Origin: Candidatus Omnitrophota bacterium
GTDB taxonomy: Bacteria > Omnitrophota > Omnitrophia > Omnitrophales > Aquincolibacteriaceae
Direction of reading: 5' to 3'
Assembly (NCBI GenBank): GCA_903856085.1
Contig: CAIOAT010000004.1
Coordinates: 84,722-131,122 of the forward strand
Length of the DNA: 46,401 nt
Under the pieces are notes generated by a model that ran no database searches, had not been told where the DNA came from, and was given only the letters and a program-made list of their open reading frames with translations. Made by a program: the position numbers and the translations under genes. Of this stretch, positions 24,730 through 32,926 are shown piece after piece. Every line of letters begins with the position of its first letter. Positions within the stretch are counted from its first letter, which is position 1.

Positions 24730-25800
24730 ATGCACAAAATAGTTGTTTTCCCAGGAGACGGGATTGGACCTGAAGTGACTGCGCAAGCGATGCGGGTTCT
24801 CTCCCGGGTCGCGAAACTCCAGAAATTGGACTTTCAGACTGAAGAGGCGTTGGCCGGCGGCGCATCCATCGATCAACACGGCGTTCCGCTTACACCTGAG
24901 GCGCTGCTCAAGGCTCAAAATTCGGACGCGGTATTTTTGGGTGCTGTGGGCGGACCGAAATGGGACAATCTGCCCTCTGACAAAAGACCTGAAAAAGGGT
25001 TGTTAGGCCTGCGTAAAGGTCTTAATGCTTTTGCGAACCTCCGTCCCGTGAAAATGTTCCCGCAGCTTGAATCACGTTCTCCGCTGAAGCAGGAGATCGT
25101 CAAGGGCCTTGATTTTCTTATTCTTCGGGAGCTTGTGAGCGGCGTCTATTTCGGAACACCCCGTGGGATCGAAAAACTTTCCAATGGAGAAGAGCGCGGG
25201 TTCAATACCATGGCCTACACGACTTCCGAGATCACGCGGATCGTAAAAATGGCTTTTGAATTGTCCCGTAAGCGCCGGAAGAAAGTCACCTCGGTGGACA
25301 AAGCCAATGTATTGGAAGTGAGCCAGCTTTGGCGCAAGGTCGTGATCGAAGTCGCGAAAGGCTATCCGGATGTGGAGCTCCATCATCGCTATGTGGATGA
25401 TTGCGCGATGCAGCTGATTCGCGAACCTAAGCAATTCGATGTGATCGTGACGAGCAATCTATTCGGGGATATTCTAAGCGACGAATCTGCGATGCTGACA
25501 GGATCGATCGGGATGTTGCCCTCCGCATCCGTCGGAGACAAAGTGGCCATGTACGAGCCTGTACACGGTTCGGCGCCGGATATCGCAGGAAAAGACATGG
25601 GGAATCCTTTAGCCACCATCCTGTCGGTCGCGATGATGCTGGAATACAGCTTTCATCAATCGCAGGCGGCCAGAGCGGTGGAGCGGGCCGTGGAGCAGGT
25701 GCTGCAGGAGGGTTATCGCACCGCGGATATTTATTCAGACGGTACGACGCGGGTCAGTTGTTCAAAAATGGGTGACCTCGTCACAGAACGCATTCATTAA
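24730..25800 (+). CDS. leuB: 3-isopropylmalate dehydrogenase
   Basis: A 356-residue NAD-dependent beta-decarboxylating dehydrogenase of leucine synthesis. It has PGDGIGPEV at the start, GAVGGPKWD, the substrate loop [49 protein letters not shown], the metal-binding [10 protein letters not shown] and the NAD-binding [11 protein letters not shown]. The leucine-type loop separates it from isocitrate and tartrate dehydrogenases. No other leu genes are in the window; it is followed after 24 bp by asd. Confidence 0.95.
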   Translation: MHKIVVFPGDGIGPEVTAQAMRVLSRVAKLQKLDFQTEEALAGGASIDQHGVPLTPEALLKAQNSDAVFLGAVGGPKWDNLPSDKRPEKGLLGLRKGLNAFANLRPVKMFPQLESRSPLKQEIVKGLDFLILRELVSGVYFGTPRGIEKLSNGEERGFNTMAYTTSEITRIVKMAFELSRKRRKKVTSVDKANVLEVSQLWRKVVIEVAKGYPDVELHHRYVDDCAMQLIREPKQFDVIVTSNLFGDILSDESAMLTGSIGMLPSASVGDKVAMYEPVHGSAPDIAGKDMGNPLATILSVAMMLEYSFHQSQAARAVERAVEQVLQEGYRTADIYSDGTTRVSCSKMGDLVTERIH

Positions 25801-25824
25801 TTCAAAAGGAGCAAAGGATCTTTT

Positions 25825-26832
25825 ATGGTCAAGAAGCTGAAAGTAGCGGTGTTGGGTGTCACGGGCGCAGTGGGACAAGAATTTCTCGAGCTTTTAAAAG
25901 AGCGGAAGTTTCCGATCGAAGAATTAAGGCTTTTGGCTTCAGGACGTTCTGCCGGAAAAAAGATCGAGTTCATGGGGAAGAGTTACCAGGTCGAAGAAGC
26001 GAAACCCGATTCCTTTAAAGGGTTGGACCTGGTGCTTTCGAGCGCCGGCGGAGCGATCAGCCGGGAGCTTGCGCCGCATATCGTGAAGTCTGGAGCGCTC
26101 ATGGTGGACAACACCAGCGCGTTCCGCATGGATCCGGAGATCCCTCTTGTGGTGCCGGAGATCAATCCCGAGGACATCGCCAAGCACAAAGGTATCATCG
26201 CGAATCCGAATTGCTCGACGATCATTATGCTCGTGCCGCTTTTTCCGATCCATAAAGTTGCGAAGATCAAGCGCATCATTGCTGCGACCTATCAGGCCGC
26301 CAGCGGTGCCGGGGCAAAAGCCATGGAAGAGCTCAAGGTGCAGGCTCAGGACTTTCTCGCCGGACGTCCCGTCAAAAAACAAGTCCTGCCGCATCAAATA
26401 GCGTTCAATGTTTTCTCGCATAACTCCAAGATCGGACCCGATGGGTATTGCGAAGAAGAGACCAAGATGGTGAAGGAAACGAAAAAGATTTTTCATGATG
26501 CCGCGATCCGCGTGACGGCGACTTGCGTTCGCGTGCCGGTGTTGCGCGCACATTCCGAAGCGCTTTTTATTGAAACTGAGAAAAAAATCTCTGTGGAGGA
26601 AGTGCGCCAGCTGCTTTCAAAGGCTCCCGGCCTCAAGGTGATCGATGACCGTGAAAAGAATTATTTCCCTATGCCGCTGGAGGCGACCGGACAGGATGAT
26701 ATCCTCGTCGGCCGTCTTCGCGAGGATCCGACTACGACGAACGGTCTCACGATGTTTGTGTCTGGTGATCAGATCCGCAAAGGCGCTGCGCTGAACGCTA
26801 TCCAGATCGCTGAGCTTGCTTTCGCCGGCTGA
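25825..26832 (+). CDS. asd: Aspartate-semialdehyde dehydrogenase
   Basis: A 335-residue Asd that reduces aspartyl phosphate to the semialdehyde at the branch to lysine/diaminopimelate, threonine and methionine. N-terminal NADP fold VAVLGVTGAVGQEFLELL; catalytic Cys130 in NPNCST; QAASGAGAKAMEEL; the His/Arg region with VRVPVLRAHSEAL. A GGAG-like site (AAAGGAGC) precedes the ATG. It feeds the lysA/dapF/dapA set further right in the window. Confidence 0.96.
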   Translation: MVKKLKVAVLGVTGAVGQEFLELLKERKFPIEELRLLASGRSAGKKIEFMGKSYQVEEAKPDSFKGLDLVLSSAGGAISRELAPHIVKSGALMVDNTSAFRMDPEIPLVVPEINPEDIAKHKGIIANPNCSTIIMLVPLFPIHKVAKIKRIIAATYQAASGAGAKAMEELKVQAQDFLAGRPVKKQVLPHQIAFNVFSHNSKIGPDGYCEEETKMVKETKKIFHDAAIRVTATCVRVPVLRAHSEALFIETEKKISVEEVRQLLSKAPGLKVIDDREKNYFPMPLEATGQDDILVGRLREDPTTTNGLTMFVSGDQIRKGAALNAIQIAELAFAG

Positions 26833-26895
26833 GCCACCGCGCTACGGATCACGCTTTCCTCAAGATTTTCGTGGCTCGTGGAGTGCGGAATCATT

Positions 26896-27639
26896 ATGAG
26901 AAACATTAAGCTTGTCCTCGAGTACAATGGCTCGACGTTCTTCGGGTTCCAAAAGCAGCCTGATCAGCCGACCATCCAAGAAGCTCTTGAGAAAGCCCTC
27001 TCCGGATTTTTTAACCGCAAGATGAAGATCTCGGCCGCGAGTGGTCGCACGGATACCGGGGTTCACGCCAAAGGCCAAGTCGTTAATTTTAAAACCTCGA
27101 ACACTGACGAATTGAGACAGATCCAAAAAGGTCTCAACGCTCTTTTGCCGCCGCCAGTGGTGGTAAAGGAAATCGAGGAAGTTCCGCTCGGTTTTCACGC
27201 CCGGTACAGCGCTCGTTCAAAGGCTTATGAATACCGGATCTGGAACCATCCTTGTCGTTCACCCCTTACCGCCGGGCAAGCATTCCATGTTCCGTATCAT
27301 CTTGATTTTGCCGGGATGCGGAAAGCCGCTAGGGCTTTTATGGGTAAACATGACTTCCGTTCCTTTACTTCCGTGGCGGCCATGAAAAAGGGGAGCTCCT
27401 GTGTCCGGACGATTAAACGTCTTCAGATAAGGCGTCAGGGGCATCTCATTCTCATGCATGTGGAAGCCAACGGCTTTCTTTACCACATGATCCGGAACAT
27501 GGTTGGGACTCTCCTGGAGGTTGGGAGGGGGAAGAGAAAGGTCGGGGATATAGCGGCTATTCTTAAGGCGAAGGACAGGCGTCTTGCCGGCATGACAGCT
27601 CCCTCCGAAGGTCTTACTCTGATTAGGGTTACATATTAA
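26896..27639 (+). CDS. truA: tRNA pseudouridine(38-40) synthase TruA
   Basis: A 247-residue pseudouridine synthase modifying positions 38-40 of the anticodon arm. The catalytic Asp53 is in SGRTDTGVHAKGQVVNF. It also has LVLEYNGSTFFGFQKQ at the start, GFHARYSARSKAYEYRI, HDFRSFTS, and FLYHMIRNMVGTLLEVGRGK near the end. The ATG at 26896 matches the family start; an in-frame start at 26878 adds six residues without support. A terminator-like inverted region follows. Confidence 0.96.
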   Translation: MRNIKLVLEYNGSTFFGFQKQPDQPTIQEALEKALSGFFNRKMKISAASGRTDTGVHAKGQVVNFKTSNTDELRQIQKGLNALLPPPVVVKEIEEVPLGFHARYSARSKAYEYRIWNHPCRSPLTAGQAFHVPYHLDFAGMRKAARAFMGKHDFRSFTSVAAMKKGSSCVRTIKRLQIRRQGHLILMHVEANGFLYHMIRNMVGTLLEVGRGKRKVGDIAAILKAKDRRLAGMTAPSEGLTLIRVTY

Positions 27640-27813
27640 TCCGAAAAGCCTATTTTAAAAGGGCAGGAGTCTTGTAAAATCCGGATTATGTGTTAGGCTT
27701 TGGGCAGATTCAGGCTTTTTAAGTTTTAAGAAAAACTGGTTTTTGGAAAAAGTTTCTTCGAGTGAGGCTTCGCACGGGACGGCAATCCTTACCGCGAGCT
27801 CGAAAGGGCTCGC
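27640..27813 (+). other. Gap after truA with nested inverted repeats
   Basis: No gene seen. AAGCCTA near 27647 and TAGGCTT near 27694 are perfect 7 bp arms, followed by CAGGCTTTTTAAG, which may end truA transcription. CCGCGAGC...GCTCGCGG (27792-27815) is a perfect 8 bp hairpin with an 8-base loop. Confidence 0.4.
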
Positions 27814-27900
27814 GGATCCAATAGTGATCCATTACCACGAAGCCGTAATGGGGAATGCCCAAGCTTCCCCTGTAGAAAAGAAATAAGAAGTTTGGGCGGT
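27814..27900 (-). repeat. Composite palindromic element copy E1
   Basis: The left half has CCATTAC/GTAATGG arms and the layout of the minus-strand F half (GGATCCAATA...GAAGC...GGGG). The right half is a 41 bp hairpin, GCCCAAGCTT (27857-27866) pairing with AAG..TTTGGGC. The right half matches copy E2 (shared CCC, GAAAAGAA, AGTTTGGGCGGT). Confidence 0.7.
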
Positions 27901-27908
27901 GTTTTTTT
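27857..27908 (+). terminator. Terminator-like hairpin supplied by palindromic element E1
   Basis: GCCCAAGCTT...AAGTTTGGGC is followed by GGTG and seven T (27902-27908). It lies about 70 bp before the rplM -35 box and may insulate the ribosomal operon from truA. Confidence 0.55.
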
Positions 27909-27976
27909 GTCCTCTACGGGTATTTGCCCCGGAGATTGTGACCGGGAAGCCCAGGATAAAAAAAATGGGTAAACGT

Positions 27977-28005
27977 TTGACACTCCTAGGGGTTTTTGTT
28001 ATACT
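27977..28005 (+). promoter_or_regulatory. Promoter of the rplM-rpsI operon
   Basis: Perfect TTGACA (27977-27982), 17 bp, TATACT (28000-28005) preceded by TGT (extended -10). The predicted start near 28012 leaves a leader of about 155 bases. Confidence 0.88.
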
Positions 28006-28072
28006 CCCGAGACTTTTCAAGGTATTTTGAGTCGCAAGAAGGTTTCTCGCCTTTCCGACTGCCCGTTCCAAA

Positions 28073-28150
28073 CTATACCGTTCTTTATTTATTTTTTGGG
28101 TAATCGGTATGGTGCTGCGAACCCGTAAAATAAATAGTAACGCAGTGCTA
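28073..28150 (+). ncRNA. Structured leader motif, copy 1 (rplM 5' UTR)
   Basis: Three interleaved helices are possible: P1 ACCG (28077-28080)/CGGT (28105-28108); P2 TTTATTTT..GGGT (about 28086-28099)/ACCC..AAAATAAA (28121-28134); P3 GTGCTGCG (28112-28119)/CGCAGTGC (28141-28148, with two G-U pairs). The motif ends 18 bases before the rplM ATG. A second copy lies before the AsmA-like gene, with a compensating change in P2. A separate hairpin AGTCG/CGACT is just upstream in the leader. Confidence 0.6.
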
Positions 28151-28166
28151 AACAGAAAAGAAAATT

Positions 28167-28595
28167 ATGAAGACTTTTATTCCTACTGAAAAAGACATGG
28201 CGCACAAGGTTTATCTGATTGACGCCGACGGGAAGACTCTTGGAAGGATGTCCACCAAGATCGCCTCTCTTCTGATCGGCAAGGGCAAGACCTGCTTCAT
28301 GCCGGATAAGCTCACGGGAGACCAGGTCATCGTGATCAATGCCAAGAAGGTCCACGTGACGGGCAACAAAAAAGAAGATAAGATTTATACCCATTACACG
28401 GGCTATTCGAGCGGCTTGAAGACGTATACCTACGAACAGCTCATGGAAAAGAATCCGACCGAGATTATCATGCGTGCCGTCAAGCGCATGCTCCCGAAGA
28501 ACCGGATCGGCGATGTGATGCTTAAAAGACTCCGCGTTTATGCCGGTACGGAGTACCGGAATAAAGCGCAACAACCCATTAAGATCGAGGTTTAA
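28167..28595 (+). CDS. rplM: 50S ribosomal protein L13
   Basis: A 142-residue L13 starting MKTFIPTEKD, with VYLIDADGKTLGRMSTKIA, GDQVIVINAKKVHVTG, KIYTHYTGYSSGLKT and AVKRMLPKNRIGDVMLKRLRVY. Length and start match the family. It is the first gene of the rplM-rpsI operon, 5 bp before rpsI. No strong Shine-Dalgarno precedes the ATG (AGAAAAGAAAATT), so initiation may depend on the structured leader; L13 operons are controlled at the leader in several bacteria. Confidence 0.98.
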   Translation: MKTFIPTEKDMAHKVYLIDADGKTLGRMSTKIASLLIGKGKTCFMPDKLTGDQVIVINAKKVHVTGNKKEDKIYTHYTGYSSGLKTYTYEQLMEKNPTEIIMRAVKRMLPKNRIGDVMLKRLRVYAGTEYRNKAQQPIKIEV

Positions 28596-28600
28596 TCCGT

Positions 28601-28999
28601 ATGACCGCTCCCGCGACACTTATGTATGCTACCGGACGCCGTAAAACCGCCATTGCCCGCGTATGGGTTTTCCCGGGACAAAAAGGTTTTATCGTCAACG
28701 GGCAGGACTCCGCGAAATATTTGAAGCGCGCGAATCTCCAGACGCTTGTTGAGCAACCGCTCAAATCTGCAAACCTTCTCGGTCAGGTACGTGTCCGCGC
28801 CCGTGTTCAAGGCGGCGGAGTGGCCGGCCAGGCAGGTGCAATCCAACTCGGGATCGCTAGGGCGCTTGTGGGTCTCAACCCCGAAATGCGCGCGACCATG
28901 CGCAAGGGCGGTTTTATGACCCGTGACCCCAGAGAAAAAGAAAGAAAGAAACCGGGTCGTAAAGGCGCTCGCAGAAGCTTCCAGTTCACGAAGCGTTAA
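28601..28999 (+). CDS. rpsI: 30S ribosomal protein S9
   Basis: A 132-residue S9. Its YATGRRKTAIARVWVFPG, FIVNG, GGGVAGQAGAIQLGIARAL and the basic tail ending SFQFTKR, which reaches the P-site tRNA, are diagnostic. Second gene of the operon. Its TAA overlaps the next ATG by one base (TAATG). Confidence 0.98.
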   Translation: MTAPATLMYATGRRKTAIARVWVFPGQKGFIVNGQDSAKYLKRANLQTLVEQPLKSANLLGQVRVRARVQGGGVAGQAGAIQLGIARALVGLNPEMRATMRKGGFMTRDPREKERKKPGRKGARRSFQFTKR

Positions 29000-29208
29000 T
29001 GCGGTTCCAATACCTTTCAATTTCAGAAAATCTGAAATTGGGGCCGTCCAAACTACCCTTTTGGAAAAGAAGTAAAGAGTTTGGGCGGTCGTTGTTTCTC
29101 GGCCTGCTTTTTCTCGTGCTTGTTTTCGTTCTGACCGGTTGCCAAGGATTTTTGGACGATTACAACTACCATCCTGTTGGGCCGATGCAGTCCAGTCCGA
29201 ACCAGTGA
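28999..29208 (+). CDS. Very small lipoprotein with repeat-encoded N-terminus
   Basis: A 69-residue predicted lipoprotein, not recognised. A hydrophobic run (about 32-46) ends in lipobox VLTGC with Cys48, followed by only about 20 mature residues (QGFLDDYNYHPVGPM...). The ATG overlaps the rpsI stop (TAATG), giving translational coupling. Residues 2-31 are encoded by a palindromic element (29003-29090), which supplies the positive region (KRSKEFGR) before the hydrophobic stretch. Without it only the weak TTG at about 29092 remains as start. It could be a real co-opted gene or a chance frame; the clean lipobox favours the former. Confidence 0.55.
   Translation: MRFQYLSISENLKLGPSKLPFWKRSKEFGRSLFLGLLFLVLVFVLTGCQGFLDDYNYHPVGPMQSSPNQ
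29003..29090 (-). repeat. Composite palindromic element copy E2
   Basis: The left half (GGTTCCAATACC...GAAATTGGGGCC) matches the reverse complement of the copy at 40996-41040 at GGTYCCAATACC, TCAAT and ATTGGGGCCG. The right half is the CCGTCCAAACT/AGTTTGGGCGG hairpin (29044-29088). It starts three bases after the rpsI stop. Confidence 0.8.
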
Positions 29209-29293
29209 TCGCGGATATTCCGAGCTTCTCAGGCGCGAGCCGTAGGGGGCGTTCTCCTGGGTTTGATCTGGCTCTTCTCAGGGTACGCGGTTT

Positions 29294-29366
29294 CAGCACC
29301 GTGGCATTTTAATTTTTAAGGGTGCGGTTGCTGCAGCCCCGTAAAATTAATAGCGACGCAGTGCCA
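29294..29366 (+). ncRNA. Structured leader motif, copy 2 (before AsmA-like gene)
   Basis: It shares ACCGT, the T/A-rich block with GGGT, CGG, TGCTGC, CCCGTAAAAT.AATAG and ACGCAGTGC with the rplM leader in the same order. P2 here is TTAATTTT/AAAATTAA instead of TTTATTTT/AAAATAAA, a compensating change. P3 is TGCTGC/GCAGTG. The motif ends about 17 bases before the ATG, after which GATCAGGAGCT supplies a ribosome site. No promoter was found just upstream. Confidence 0.6.
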
Positions 29367-29383
29367 GTAAGAGATCAGGAGCT

Positions 29384-31867
29384 ATGAAAAAAAGCCAGGC
29401 AGTGTTGCTATCGGCCGTTCTCCTCCTCGTTCTTTTTGTTGCAGGTCTCTGGTTCCAGTCGCATCGGTTACTTCCCTCCGAAAAACTTCATGAATTCCTG
29501 ATCCAAAAAGTCCAAGCGCTTACCGAAGGCACATTGAAATATCAGAATGTCCAGGTAGGCTATTTCCCCCAACCCAAGCTCGTTTTTGAGCACGCGCAAT
29601 GGGCTTCTTCTGATCATCCGCTCGTCGCTGAAGCGGAAAAGATCCAAATTGATTTTAATATTTTGCCCCTGCTTTTCGGACGGGTGGAACCCGCAGCTTT
29701 TTATGTGCAATCCGGTAAAGCCGATTTTTCAATTCCCGGCCTGAATTTTTTAAATCCCGTGCATTTCGAGAATTTCTCGCTCCAGGTCGGCGCTGTTCGT
29801 CCGAAGATCGCCATCCCATTCCATTTCACCACGGACATGGCCGGGAAACCGAACGCGCTTGTGATCAAAGGGAATGTGGTGCTGGATTCCGTCGAACAAT
29901 GGAACTGGGAGAAGGCGAGCGGGTCTGTGGTTGCGGAGCTTAAAGGGCTATCGCTTGATGATGCGACTCATGGGCTTGCCCCAGATCCGAAAAAGGCTTT
30001 CTTTTTTAAGGGTGGCCAGATTGACACTTCCGTGGAGATCAAGAAAAAGGCGCAAGAGGTTTTTCTTGAATTGACTGCAACGGGAACCGGGAAGGGACTT
30101 ACCTATGAAGTGCCGGAGGGAAGCGCCTGGGTTGCGTCCCCTTCGCTTGACGCCGAGTGGAACGTGACGGCCGCGTGGAACAATGACACTGCGGAGCTGA
30201 AGCTCCATAAAGGGTTCGTGAAACTCCCCTTTGGCGAGATCGAAACGAACGGCAACCTGAAACTTAATACCGGGGAGATCGGCGGCGTGCACGTGGCGGG
30301 TTCGAATATGGCGCTCGAAGATATCCTGAAGTATTGGCCGGGCCTTGAGAAAGCGCTTCCTTTCCACATTGGATTTTCCGGCCCCGGAAAGTGGGTTCTT
30401 TCCATGGAAGGGACACTGGACCATCTGTCGCTCCATTTCGGCTGGGATCTCGCGCAAGTACTTCTTTCTTACGGTCAATATTTTTCAAAGCCAAAAGACA
30501 TTCCCTTGGATCTGGACTTCGATTTTCTGTTTCAAAAAGGTGCCACGCTTGGTGGCGATTTTGCCGTGAAATTCAAGGAATTGAGCATGAAGGGAAATCT
30601 GAAGGACTTGGACCTGAAGACCGGGGCAGGACAGCTCAATCTGATCACGAACAAATTCTCCATGGCCGGTTGGGAACAATATATTCCCGCGCTTCAGGGT
30701 TACAAGCTTGAGGGAGATGCCAAGCTGATGGCGAATTGGAAAGGGGACCTTCGGAAGCTGGAGAAGGCCGAACATATTTTTAATATTTCATTCGATAAAG
30801 CCTCCTGGACGATTCCGGAAGGTCCGGGGCTCCGCAACGCGTCACTTTCTCTGGATTACAGCCCGCTTATGCTGGAAGGTCGGCAAATGCAGTTCGAGGT
30901 CGGTGGCACGCCCTTCGTGGCCGACTTGAAGATCTCCGGATTTCCGGAAAAACCGAAAGTCGTCGTGAAGGTCTCTACGAAAGAATTGAAACCCCTTGAA
31001 GTTTTGAAGTCGGTCGCAGCTCTTTTACAGCGCAAGGCCGAAGGTGCTGGGCCCAGCGCCTATGATCAGGCGCAAGGATTCATTCAGGCGATTTGTCCGA
31101 AGGATCAGACCCTCAAAAATGTTCGGGTCGATGTTCTCTACGAAAAAGATGTGTGGAATGTTCCGGCCCTTCAATTTGAGGGCTACGGCGGGAAAGCCGA
31201 TCTCAAAGGTTCGCTGAACTTCAGTGGCAAGGAGCCGGTTTATGGTTTCGACGGCGAATTCCATGGTGTGGATCTCGGGCTTTTTCTTGGCCGTCAGGAC
31301 GCGGCTCAGAAAGTTCTCGCAGGAGCGCTTAATCTTAAAGGTTCGATGGCGGGTACGGGATGGGGACCGGCAGCTTGGAGCAAGTCTTTATCCGGGCAAG
31401 GTGAGACGACGCTTACAAACGGCAAGCTCCTGACTTTCGATCTCAAAGACGCTCTTTCAACGATCGAGCCTTTTAAAGGTCTTGGGGCGATCAGGCCCGA
31501 CCTGAAGGATTTCGATTCGATGAATTTTCAGTGGAAGATCGCGGAGGGTAAAGTTACGACCGATAACCTGCTTGTCAAAAGCAAGGATTACGTCATGGAC
31601 GGCGAAGGAACGCTCGGGTTTGACGGGCTCGCGAATTTCCGCATGGATGTATTTCTCGCCAGTGCGTTAGCGGCGAAATTATTACCGGAGATGGCCAAGC
31701 CCTTTGCGAAGAATCCTCAAGCCCATCTGGGACCTATCCCCATACTTTTTTCCGGGTCTCTGTTTGCTCCTGAAGTGAAACCCGACCCGGTCCAAGCCGA
31801 AGAGTTGACAAAAAAGATCCGCAAGGGGAAAGCCAAGGATTTTCTCTACGAGCTTGTGACCGAGTAA
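29384..31867 (+). CDS. AsmA-like envelope protein
   Basis: An 827-residue protein anchored by one N-terminal helix (about 7-24, VLLSAVLLLVLFVAGLWF) with a long repetitive beta-rich periplasmic body. An AsmA-type start (VQVGYFPQPKLVFEHA...) and an AsmA_2-like C-terminus are visible: LTNGKLLTFDL, FDSMNFQWKIAEGKVTTDNL, VMDGEGTLGFDGLANFRMDV. AsmA/TamB/YhdP-like proteins are bridge-type lipid carriers between inner and outer membranes or affect outer-membrane assembly, implying a diderm cell. Preceded by the structured leader copy 2. The exact subfamily is uncertain. Confidence 0.8.
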   Translation: MKKSQAVLLSAVLLLVLFVAGLWFQSHRLLPSEKLHEFLIQKVQALTEGTLKYQNVQVGYFPQPKLVFEHAQWASSDHPLVAEAEKIQIDFNILPLLFGRVEPAAFYVQSGKADFSIPGLNFLNPVHFENFSLQVGAVRPKIAIPFHFTTDMAGKPNALVIKGNVVLDSVEQWNWEKASGSVVAELKGLSLDDATHGLAPDPKKAFFFKGGQIDTSVEIKKKAQEVFLELTATGTGKGLTYEVPEGSAWVASPSLDAEWNVTAAWNNDTAELKLHKGFVKLPFGEIETNGNLKLNTGEIGGVHVAGSNMALEDILKYWPGLEKALPFHIGFSGPGKWVLSMEGTLDHLSLHFGWDLAQVLLSYGQYFSKPKDIPLDLDFDFLFQKGATLGGDFAVKFKELSMKGNLKDLDLKTGAGQLNLITNKFSMAGWEQYIPALQGYKLEGDAKLMANWKGDLRKLEKAEHIFNISFDKASWTIPEGPGLRNASLSLDYSPLMLEGRQMQFEVGGTPFVADLKISGFPEKPKVVVKVSTKELKPLEVLKSVAALLQRKAEGAGPSAYDQAQGFIQAICPKDQTLKNVRVDVLYEKDVWNVPALQFEGYGGKADLKGSLNFSGKEPVYGFDGEFHGVDLGLFLGRQDAAQKVLAGALNLKGSMAGTGWGPAAWSKSLSGQGETTLTNGKLLTFDLKDALSTIEPFKGLGAIRPDLKDFDSMNFQWKIAEGKVTTDNLLVKSKDYVMDGEGTLGFDGLANFRMDVFLASALAAKLLPEMAKPFAKNPQAHLGPIPILFSGSLFAPEVKPDPVQAEELTKKIRKGKAKDFLYELVTE

Positions 31868-31879
31868 TTCTTTGGTCGC

Positions 31880-32638
31880 TCAGGATTTCGACGTGCGCCG
31901 CCGGCCGCGTGATCTTTCCTTCTTAAACTCTTTCCTTAATCGCCGGATCAAAGCCCGCGCGGCCAGGACCTCAGACTCCCGTTTGATCTTGTGAAGAGCT
32001 GAGGCTTTTCGCTTTCCGCCGGCCGAGACCGTTGTTTTTACGCCTTTGTCGGAAAAAGTATGCGTGTACTCCGGGAGTTTCTGCCATTTTTTCAGCGTCA
32101 TTTCCTGAAGGGTGCTTTTGGGGTTGGGGTCGAGCCGGAAAAGAAGTTTGGGGTCAAAGTATTTTTTGAAATGTTTCAGAATGAACGCTTCAACCTTGGT
32201 GTGGCCATGATCAAAATAAATCGCGGCGAAAAGCGCCTCAAGCGCGTCTGTAAGCAATTTGGCTTTGAGGAAGTCCTTGAAATTCTGGCGCAGGTTTTTG
32301 CTGATCAAAAGGATATGCTGGAGCTTCATGGCTTGCGCGATACGGCTTAGGATTTTTTGAGAGACGAGGATCGAACGGAGTTTCGAGAGCATGCCTTCAT
32401 CGGCCTCGGGGAATTTCTCGAACAGTTTTTGGCAAATAATTTCATTTAAGATGGAATCTCCGAGGAATTCCAACCGGTCAAAATCTTCAAGACCTTTTGT
32501 GATGCGGTAATTTTCGTTCCGGAACGAAGGGTGGGTCAGCGCGGCGCGATAAACCGGGAGGGTCTTGACCGGAAATCCAAGGATTTTGCGCAGGGAAGCC
32601 TTGCTGTGAGGATCTTTGGGGGATAGCTGCTTCGACAT
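31880..32638 (-). CDS. rnc: Ribonuclease III
   Basis: A 252-residue RNase III. The signature DRLEFLGDSILNEII and the second acidic site TDALEALFAAIYFDHG are intact, so double-strand cleavage should be active. The C-terminal dsRNA-binding domain (about 175-240, STLQEMTLKKWQ...) is recognisable but basic and diverged, ending in a Lys/Arg-rich tail. The ATG at 32638 is chosen because a TTGACA-17-TATGGT promoter ends 6 bp upstream of it; longer in-frame starts to 32740 would lie over the promoter. It is transcribed divergently from the arginine genes. Confidence 0.93.
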   Translation of the reverse strand: MSKQLSPKDPHSKASLRKILGFPVKTLPVYRAALTHPSFRNENYRITKGLEDFDRLEFLGDSILNEIICQKLFEKFPEADEGMLSKLRSILVSQKILSRIAQAMKLQHILLISKNLRQNFKDFLKAKLLTDALEALFAAIYFDHGHTKVEAFILKHFKKYFDPKLLFRLDPNPKSTLQEMTLKKWQKLPEYTHTFSDKGVKTTVSAGGKRKASALHKIKRESEVLAARALIRRLRKEFKKERSRGRRRTSKS

Positions 32639-32644
32639 GTGCGT

Positions 32645-32673
32645 ACCATAAGAGTTTTTTGGGTTCCTGTCAA
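32645..32673 (-). promoter_or_regulatory. Promoter of rnc, minus strand
   Basis: On the minus strand, perfect TTGACA (32673-32668), 17 bp, TATGGT (32650-32645), then six bases to the ATG. Transcription should begin at about the start codon, giving a leaderless mRNA. Confidence 0.7.
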
Positions 32674-32733
32674 CAGAGAAAATCACGTAAGTGGTTCTAG
32701 CTAGAGGGGATAGAGCATATTCTTGAAAAAATG

Positions 32734-32794
32734 AGCCCAAGACGCTATTTTTCGCCCAAGTCTTTATTTCTTTATTATAATGATGCCTTGGGCT
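32734..32794 (-). repeat. Palindromic element copy E3
   Basis: Perfect outer arms AGCCCAAG (32734-32741) and CTTGGGCT (32787-32794). On the minus strand, 32794-32754 reads GCCCAAG...AAAGAAATAA.GA.TTGGGCG, matching copy E1. It lies between the rnc and argC promoters. Confidence 0.65.
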
Positions 32795-32848
32795 GTCATG
32801 AGCGCACGTTTTTTTTGATAAAAGATGATCATGGCGTAACTTCTTAAA

Positions 32849-32877
32849 TTGACAAAGGATAGAGCCATTTCTATAAT
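32849..32877 (+). promoter_or_regulatory. Perfect sigma-70 promoter of the arginine genes
   Basis: TTGACA (32849-32854), 17 bp, TATAAT (32872-32877), all 12 consensus bases. The predicted start near 32884 leaves about 43 bases of leader with AAAGGAG. No ARG-box-like dyad was recognised. Confidence 0.93.
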
Positions 32878-32926
32878 ACCGAACTTGCTAGTCAGTAATG
32901 CTTTTAAAGGAGAAAAACACACTCAA

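Noticed and set aside
27777-27860. Small structural RNA (6S, SRP or RNase P) in the truA-rplM gap
   Set aside because: Strong hairpins exist but the SRP or RNase P core sequences were not found; most of the structure is explained by palindromic element E1.
28073-28150. Known riboswitch (preQ1, cobalamin, SAM) upstream of rplM
   Set aside because: No class-defining conserved bases were recognised, and the two controlled genes share no metabolite, so it was left as an unnamed structured leader.
32639-32740. Longer N-terminus for RNase III
   Set aside because: It would run across the rnc promoter and part of palindromic copy E3, and gives residues unlike the family start.
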